From: Lachnoclostridium sp. UBA3775
Lineage (GTDB): Bacteria; Bacillota; Clostridia; Lachnospirales; Lachnospiraceae
Reading direction: 5' to 3'
DNA: 11,352 bases
Assembly (NCBI GenBank): GCA_002369525.1
Contig: DFFN01000109.1
Span: forward strand, 1 to 11,352
The notes beneath the pieces were generated by a model. It saw only the letters and a program-made list of their open reading frames with translations, made no database searches and was not told the DNA's origin. How positions within the stretch are numbered: position 1 is the stretch's first letter; each line of letters starts with the position of its first letter. The translations under genes and the position numbers were made by a program. Below are positions 7,205 through 11,352 of this stretch, one piece after another.

Positions 7205-8884
7205 ATGCAGGAATTGCTCGAACGAAAAAAAGGGCTGCATCGCAGCATACTTATCGTAGATGACGAATTCGTCGAAAGAGAAATGCTCGGTGCGATGCTG
7301 AGCGATCTCTATGAAATTAAATTTGCCGAAAACGGTGCGCTTGCTCTTGACATCATCAGACAGAACAAGCTTACCCTTTCGCTCATCATACTCGATCTTT
7401 ACATGCCTGAGCTTGACGGCTACAGTCTTTTAAAGATCATCCGTGCCGATGTGGAATTAAGGCGCATACCCGTTATCGTCCTGACGGCCGAAAAGGGCGC
7501 TGAGGTCAAGAGCCTTCAGCTCGGCGCTGCCGATTTCATCACGAAGCCTTATGACGCTCCGGATGTGATCAGGGCCAGAGTCGGCCATTCGATCGAGCTT
7601 GCCGAGGGCAGCATCATAATCCATGAAACCGAACGCGATTCGCTTACCGGTCTTTTCAACAGGGAATTCTTTTTTGAGTACGGCAAAAGGCTTGATGCCC
7701 AGAACAACATACCGATGGATGCCATCGTCCTCGATGTCAACAGATTTCACATGATAAACGAGCTCTACGGCAGGGCCTACGGCGACCTGATCTTAAAGAA
7801 AATCGGAAACAGCATACATGAATTTGTGTGCCGCACCGGCGGACTTGCCGCAAGATCCGGCAGCAACACCTTCGGGATCTACATTCCCCATCTTGACAAC
7901 CCTAATGAAGAGCTGGCCAAATACATTGCGGCCATCAACGAGGATATGGGAGGCCAGAAGATCAGTGTCAGGATCGGCATATACTCCGATGACGGCACTC
8001 CCAAGGATATGGAGCAGAGATTCGACTGTGCAAGGCTTACCTGCCGCAAACTCCGCAACAGCTACGAAACCACCTATGACTTCTACAATGCAGAGCTTCA
8101 CGTAAAAGAGCTTCATGAGGAACGTCTCATAAGCGATATGGACAGGGCACTTTCCGAAAAACAGTTCAAGGTCTTCTACCAGCCGAAATACAGCATTACC
8201 GGAGATAAACCTGTGATCACAAGTGCCGAGGCGCTGGTCAGATGGTTCCATCCCGAATTTGGAATGGTAAGCCCCGGACAGTTCATCTCGCTGTTTGAAA
8301 ACAATGGTCTGATCCACAAGCTCGACAGATATGTCTGGAACGAGGCGGCTGCGCAGATCAGGCTCTGGAAGGAAAAATACGGCAAATACATTCCTGTGTC
8401 CGTGAACGTTTCGAGAGTCGACGTTTTCAATCCGAAGCTCTGCGAAATCCTGAATGACGTCACCGGCATCAACGGTCTTTCCAACGACAAGCTTCTGCTC
8501 GAGATCACCGAGTCAGCCTATACCGACAATGCCCAGCAGATAATCGATACGATACAAAATCTCAGAAATAACGGTTTTAAGATCGAAATGGACGACTTCG
8601 GCTGCGGCTACTCCTCGCTCAACATGCTTACCGCTCTTCCGATCGATGCCCTGAAGCTTGACATGAAGTTCATACGCAACATCTGCAACGATAAAAAAGA
8701 CTACCGTCTTGTCGGAATCATGATAGAAATCGCAAGGCTTCTCGAGGTTCCCGTAATTGCCGAAGGAGTCGAGACAAAGGAACAGATGGAGCTGCTTAAA
8801 GCGATAGGCTGTGACATTATTCAGGGTTACTATTTTTCAAAGCCGCTGCCTGCGGATGAATTCGAAAAGCTTATAGAAGCTTAG
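7205..8884 (+). CDS. Response regulator with receiver, degenerate GGDEF and active EAL domains (c-di-GMP phosphodiesterase)
   Basis: A 559-residue cytoplasmic protein with three domains. The receiver (about 13-132) has the acidic pair Asp19/Asp20, phosphoacceptor Asp64 in LDLYMPE, Thr94 and Lys114 in KPY. The GGDEF domain (about 144-296) keeps RDSLTGLFNR, but the signature site reads SGSNT (218-222), so cyclase activity is not expected; a nucleotide-binding or structural role is possible. The EAL domain (about 308-559) keeps AEAL with Glu342, Asn401, Glu433, DDFGCGYSSL with Asp463/Asp464, Lys484, Glu520 in EGVET and Gln540, the full metal and catalytic set for hydrolysing c-di-GMP to pGpG. 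Phosphorylation of the receiver probably sets phosphodiesterase activity. The gene is followed after 13 nt by an Hpt protein gene. The cognate kinase is not in the window. Confidence 0.93.
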   Translation: MQELLERKKGLHRSILIVDDEFVEREMLGAMLSDLYEIKFAENGALALDIIRQNKLTLSLIILDLYMPELDGYSLLKIIRADVELRRIPVIVLTAEKGAEVKSLQLGAADFITKPYDAPDVIRARVGHSIELAEGSIIIHETERDSLTGLFNREFFFEYGKRLDAQNNIPMDAIVLDVNRFHMINELYGRAYGDLILKKIGNSIHEFVCRTGGLAARSGSNTFGIYIPHLDNPNEELAKYIAAINEDMGGQKISVRIGIYSDDGTPKDMEQRFDCARLTCRKLRNSYETTYDFYNAELHVKELHEERLISDMDRALSEKQFKVFYQPKYSITGDKPVITSAEALVRWFHPEFGMVSPGQFISLFENNGLIHKLDRYVWNEAAAQIRLWKEKYGKYIPVSVNVSRVDVFNPKLCEILNDVTGINGLSNDKLLLEITESAYTDNAQQIIDTIQNLRNNGFKIEMDDFGCGYSSLNMLTALPIDALKLDMKFIRNICNDKKDYRLVGIMIEIARLLEVPVIAEGVETKEQMELLKAIGCDIIQGYYFSKPLPADEFEKLIEA

Positions 8885-8897
8885 AAAAGAGGTCAAA

Positions 8898-9233
8898 ATG
8901 CTTACACTGGATAAATTACGCGCATACGGTGCCGATGTGGATGACGGTCTTGTGCGCTGCATGAATAAAGAAGACTTTTATCTTATGCTTGTCGGAAAGG
9001 CAGTTGCCGACAACCGCCTTACCACGCTTGAGAGCCAGATCACAGCCGGAGATTTCAAATCGGCTTTTGAAACCGCTCACGCACTTAAGGGCCTTTATGC
9101 AAACCTTTCCCTCACCCCGCTTACAAAACCCGTAAGCGAAATGACGGAGTTGCTCAGGTCACATACCGATGCCGACTATTCGGGTCTTCTTTCCGAAGCC
9201 AAGTCGCAATACGAAAAACTCTGCAGTCTGTAA
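8898..9233 (+). CDS. Free-standing Hpt (histidine phosphotransfer) domain protein
   Basis: This 111-residue, probably all-helical protein carries AHALKGLYANL, matching the Hpt motif HxxKG, with His61 as the predicted phosphorylated residue. Length and the following helix (about 77-110) fit a minimal Hpt four-helix bundle without any catalytic domain. Hpt proteins pass phosphate between receiver domains, usually from a hybrid histidine kinase to a response regulator. AGAGG lies 5 nt before ATG, and the gene starts 13 nt after the REC-GGDEF-EAL gene, so it probably acts in the same relay. Sequence outside the motif is weakly conserved, so the call rests on the motif, size and context. Confidence 0.8.
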   Translation: MLTLDKLRAYGADVDDGLVRCMNKEDFYLMLVGKAVADNRLTTLESQITAGDFKSAFETAHALKGLYANLSLTPLTKPVSEMTELLRSHTDADYSGLLSEAKSQYEKLCSL

Positions 9234-9272
9234 TTTTCGAGGCGGACATGATGAAGGAAACACAGAGCCTGA

Positions 9273-10436
9273 TCACCTGATCTGTCTGTCTATGCCTTTC
9301 TGACGGTAATATGCCGTCTTTGCAATATACATTTCAGCATCGGCCTCTCTTGTCAGCTCCTCGGGCATAAGGCCCGGATGCTCGCCCGCAAGGGCAAAGC
9401 CTGAGGAAACACTGAGGCTGTCAACCTTTTTACCCTTCCATTCCGAAGTGCGTTTTATGAGCTTCTCGTTCGCAAGTTCGGCCTCCTGGCGGTTCATGTG
9501 CGTAAACACGACAAATTCGTCTCCGCCTATCCTGAACACCTTGTCTTTTTCATTGAAGGATTTCACGATGCAATCGGCGGCACCGCAGATAAGCTCATCA
9601 CCGGCCTCATGGCTTAGGTTGTCATTCACCTGTTTGAGTCCGTTAATATCAATAAGAAAGATTGCAAAATCATCGGGAACGGAGCCTGCATCATAATATT
9701 TCTTCATGGTATGCGAATAAGCATAACGGCTCATCACATTTGTAAGCGGGTCCGTTGTGATCGCTATCTGCTGTTCCTTTATGCGCTCATCCTGCTGCAG
9801 CTGGCAGCATTCGCAGTAATGAATAAAGATCATTGCGGCCGCAAGGGTCAGAGTGAAATAAGCCGTCCTGTGCTCGCCGCCGAGTACCTCCTGTATACCG
9901 ATGCCCGTAAGCATAAGCACCATGATGGCATATAAAGATTTTCTGTTATGTTTGCTGAAATTTCTTCCGTAGATAATGAACTCGATTATTACTATGGAAA
10001 GTATCATTACATACATGATCACATAAATAAAGTATAAGGATCCGTGGCTGTAATTATTGCTGTCATCAAGCTTCACCATCCAGCCCGTAAAGGCCGAAAC
10101 AATCTGGAAGACGGTATTGATGCAGATAATTACCGCAAGCGACTTATGCCAGCGGTTCCTGATTTTTATCTGACCGATTATGGCGCCTCCCGCAAGGGGT
10201 GTAAGTATATAATCGAGCATTTTTACAAAGCGCAGGAATTCCCCGGGGATATCCTCGTTTCCGCTCAGCTTAAGGCCCATCCATTCCGCGAGGGATGAAA
10301 CCGCAATGAGCGCATATGTCAGATAGAATATCCACTTGTCGCTTTTCCTTATCCGGTTATTCTCCCATACAAGAATGCACAGCGTCAGAAGCGCCAGCCA
10401 TGAAAGAATTAAAATCGAAGTATAATAATCCGACAT
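9273..10436 (-). CDS. Seven-helix membrane diguanylate cyclase (GGDEF)
   Basis: A 387-residue protein with about seven hydrophobic segments in residues 5-210 (near 5-24, 34-54, 70-90, 99-119, 133-155, 167-185 and 192-208), then a cytoplasmic linker and a GGDEF domain (about 225-387). The active site is intact: RIGGDEF (302-308), metal ligand Asp263 in LIDING, Asn271 and Asp280. It should join two GTP molecules into c-di-GMP. The usual inhibitory RxxD site six residues before GGDEF reads NEKD (295-298), so the Arg is lost and product inhibition through this site is unlikely. The opening motif reads DPLTNVMSR rather than DxLTGLxNR. The membrane part resembles no sensor domain I can name; it may sense a small ligand or membrane state. 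AGGA precedes ATG. The gene follows the response regulator by 80 nt and converges on the phosphodiesterase operon. Confidence 0.92.
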   Translation of the reverse strand: MSDYYTSILILSWLALLTLCILVWENNRIRKSDKWIFYLTYALIAVSSLAEWMGLKLSGNEDIPGEFLRFVKMLDYILTPLAGGAIIGQIKIRNRWHKSLAVIICINTVFQIVSAFTGWMVKLDDSNNYSHGSLYFIYVIMYVMILSIVIIEFIIYGRNFSKHNRKSLYAIMVLMLTGIGIQEVLGGEHRTAYFTLTLAAAMIFIHYCECCQLQQDERIKEQQIAITTDPLTNVMSRYAYSHTMKKYYDAGSVPDDFAIFLIDINGLKQVNDNLSHEAGDELICGAADCIVKSFNEKDKVFRIGGDEFVVFTHMNRQEAELANEKLIKRTSEWKGKKVDSLSVSSGFALAGEHPGLMPEELTREADAEMYIAKTAYYRQKGIDRQIR

Positions 10437-10516
10437 GATTTTTCCTTTTCCTTCTTCTTACATTTCCGATCAATATATTCCGGGATTATTTTACCACGTG
10501 CACTATCACGCAAATA

Positions 10517-11317
10517 TCACATGATTCCTATTTCTTTGTTAATTGTTCCTATGCGCATATTTGCCCACTCATACTGGCTCATATATTCCCCTTCAAACAG
10601 GTAAACCGCCTTGGGATTATGCTTGAGAGCCTCATAGTAGTCGCAATGGATTTTTTCGGTGACCAGGGAATAAGCATCCCTGTTCTGAATGAAAATATCG
10701 GTAAGGCCGTACTGATCGAGCCTTGCTCTCAGCTCATAAACTATCTGAGCAAAATATTTGCGCTGTTTGTCGCTGTCATTCACCTCATCCTTCCAGAGTA
10801 TCGCCCGGAGCTCCGCGTTTGAAGCACTCGATCCTTTACGGTCGATAAGATAGGCGAACAGCTCCTTTACCTTCGCTCTGCCGAAATGGATCGGTTTAGA
10901 ATCGTAAAACGCTTCAAAATTGCCGAAGCAACGTACAAAAAGACCTTTTTTATCATCATGTACGGGATGTCTGAGATTTTCAAATGCTCTTTTGATATCC
11001 TCGGCCATGGCAGGCTTCAGTATGTAATCGCTGACATAAAGCTTTACGGCGTCAAGCGCATACTGTGGATATGCTGTCACCATGACGGTATTTACCATCG
11101 GCTGTATCTCTTTTATTTTTTTCGCCAGCGTAAGCCCGTTCATGCCCGGCATGTTTATATCCAGAAAGACAACATCGTAGGATTGTTTCCTGCAGGCTTC
11201 GACAGCTTTCCAGGCTTCGTCGGTCGTTGAAATCTCAACCTGCAAAATCACCTTTTTTATTGCTCTTTCGAGATCCCTGAGAGCACTTATTTCGTCATCC
11301 ACGATCAATACCTTCAT
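10517..11317 (-). CDS. Response regulator with receiver and SARP-like winged-helix output domain
   Basis: A 266-residue two-component response regulator. The N-terminal receiver (1-118) has the acidic residues Asp7/Asp8/Glu9 in LIVDDE, phosphoacceptor Asp53 in FLDINMPG, Thr81 in VTAYPQYA and Lys101 in ILKPA. After a short linker, residues about 126-225 (FVRCFGNFEAF, then GRAKVKELFAYLIDRKG) resemble the winged-helix DNA-binding fold of SARP/OmpR-type regulators, so it likely acts as a transcription factor. The YPQYALDAV segment is also common in LytTR-type regulators, but no LytTR domain is seen. It lies upstream of the membrane diguanylate cyclase on the same strand with 80 nt between, so it may be co-transcribed with or control that gene. 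The ATG overlaps a possible upstream stop as ATGA. Its kinase is probably to the right of the window. Confidence 0.9.
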   Translation of the reverse strand: MKVLIVDDEISALRDLERAIKKVILQVEISTTDEAWKAVEACRKQSYDVVFLDINMPGMNGLTLAKKIKEIQPMVNTVMVTAYPQYALDAVKLYVSDYILKPAMAEDIKRAFENLRHPVHDDKKGLFVRCFGNFEAFYDSKPIHFGRAKVKELFAYLIDRKGSSASNAELRAILWKDEVNDSDKQRKYFAQIVYELRARLDQYGLTDIFIQNRDAYSLVTEKIHCDYYEALKHNPKAVYLFEGEYMSQYEWANMRIGTINKEIGIM

Positions 11318-11352
11318 CGTCTTCTACCCCCCCCGAGGGTGTCCGAAAACCT
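11314..11352 (-). CDS. Possible 3' end of an upstream gene (13 codons including stop)
   Basis: One minus-strand frame entering from the right edge reads RFSDTLGGGRRR and stops at a TGA that overlaps the response regulator ATG as ATGA, a common coupling arrangement in operons. A histidine kinase would be the natural neighbour, but the tail is too short to identify. A second frame is also open at the edge and would end about 20 nt inside the regulator gene, so this call is tentative. Confidence 0.3.
   Translation of the reverse strand, partial: RFSDTLGGGRRR

Noticed and set aside
7793..8317. Minus-strand open frame of 174 codons opposite the GGDEF-EAL gene
   Set aside because: It is a shadow of a well-supported three-domain gene and has no ribosome binding site or domain of its own.
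9234..9285. Possible bidirectional terminator between the convergent operons
   Set aside because: Only a short direct repeat (CCTGATC twice) and a TGATCA palindrome were found. There is no GC-rich stem followed by a T run on either strand.
10437..10516. Possible promoter for the diguanylate cyclase gene
   Set aside because: TAAAAT and TATATT hexamers are present on the minus strand, but neither has a -35 match at proper spacing, so read-through from the response regulator gene is as likely.

Overview
The window looks like chromosomal DNA of a Gram-positive anaerobe of the class Clostridia, most likely Lachnospiraceae. This is inferred from the moderate GC content, strong GGAGG-type ribosome binding sites, tightly packed operons, a cytoplasmic BspA-type leucine-rich-repeat protein, a YhaN/YhaO-like SbcCD pair, and several multidomain c-di-GMP and two-component proteins. 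No rRNA, tRNA, CRISPR array, insertion sequence or phage gene was seen. Coding density is very high and no gap exceeds about 200 bases.

Left part (1-7004, minus strand). A single compact operon is read right to left: a YkgJ-type cysteine-cluster protein (TTG start at 7004), an SbcD/YhaO-like metallophosphoesterase (6305-5208), an SbcC/YhaN-like coiled-coil ATPase with an internal membrane hairpin (5208-2452), a DusB-like tRNA-dihydrouridine synthase (2436-1438), and a leucine-rich-repeat protein (from 1437) that runs off the left edge without a stop. Junctions are 21 nt, a TGATG stop/start overlap, 15 nt and 0 nt, so the five genes are probably co-transcribed and partly translationally coupled. 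The likely promoter is an extended -10 element at 7059-7067.

Middle (7005-7204). A short AT-rich divergent regulatory region holds an extended -10 promoter on each strand and a 9-bp inverted repeat between them.

Right part (7205-11352). A plus-strand pair encodes a response regulator with receiver, degenerate GGDEF and intact EAL domains (a predicted phosphorylation-controlled c-di-GMP phosphodiesterase), followed by a small free-standing Hpt phosphotransfer protein. Facing it on the minus strand are a response regulator with a SARP-like winged-helix output domain (11317-10517) and a seven-helix membrane protein with an intact GGDEF domain and no inhibitory RxxD site (10436-9273, a predicted diguanylate cyclase). 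The right edge may hold the last codons of an upstream gene that overlaps the regulator by ATGA.

Functionally, the right half is a signalling cluster that combines phosphorelay parts (two receivers, one Hpt, no kinase in view) with a c-di-GMP-degrading enzyme and a c-di-GMP-making enzyme. The left half is a DNA-processing and tRNA-modification operon with an uncharacterised repeat protein at its end. No clearly new biological system can be proven from this sequence. The most unusual points are the mixed five-gene operon, the membrane-hairpin SbcC homologue, and the convergent arrangement of opposing c-di-GMP enzymes.
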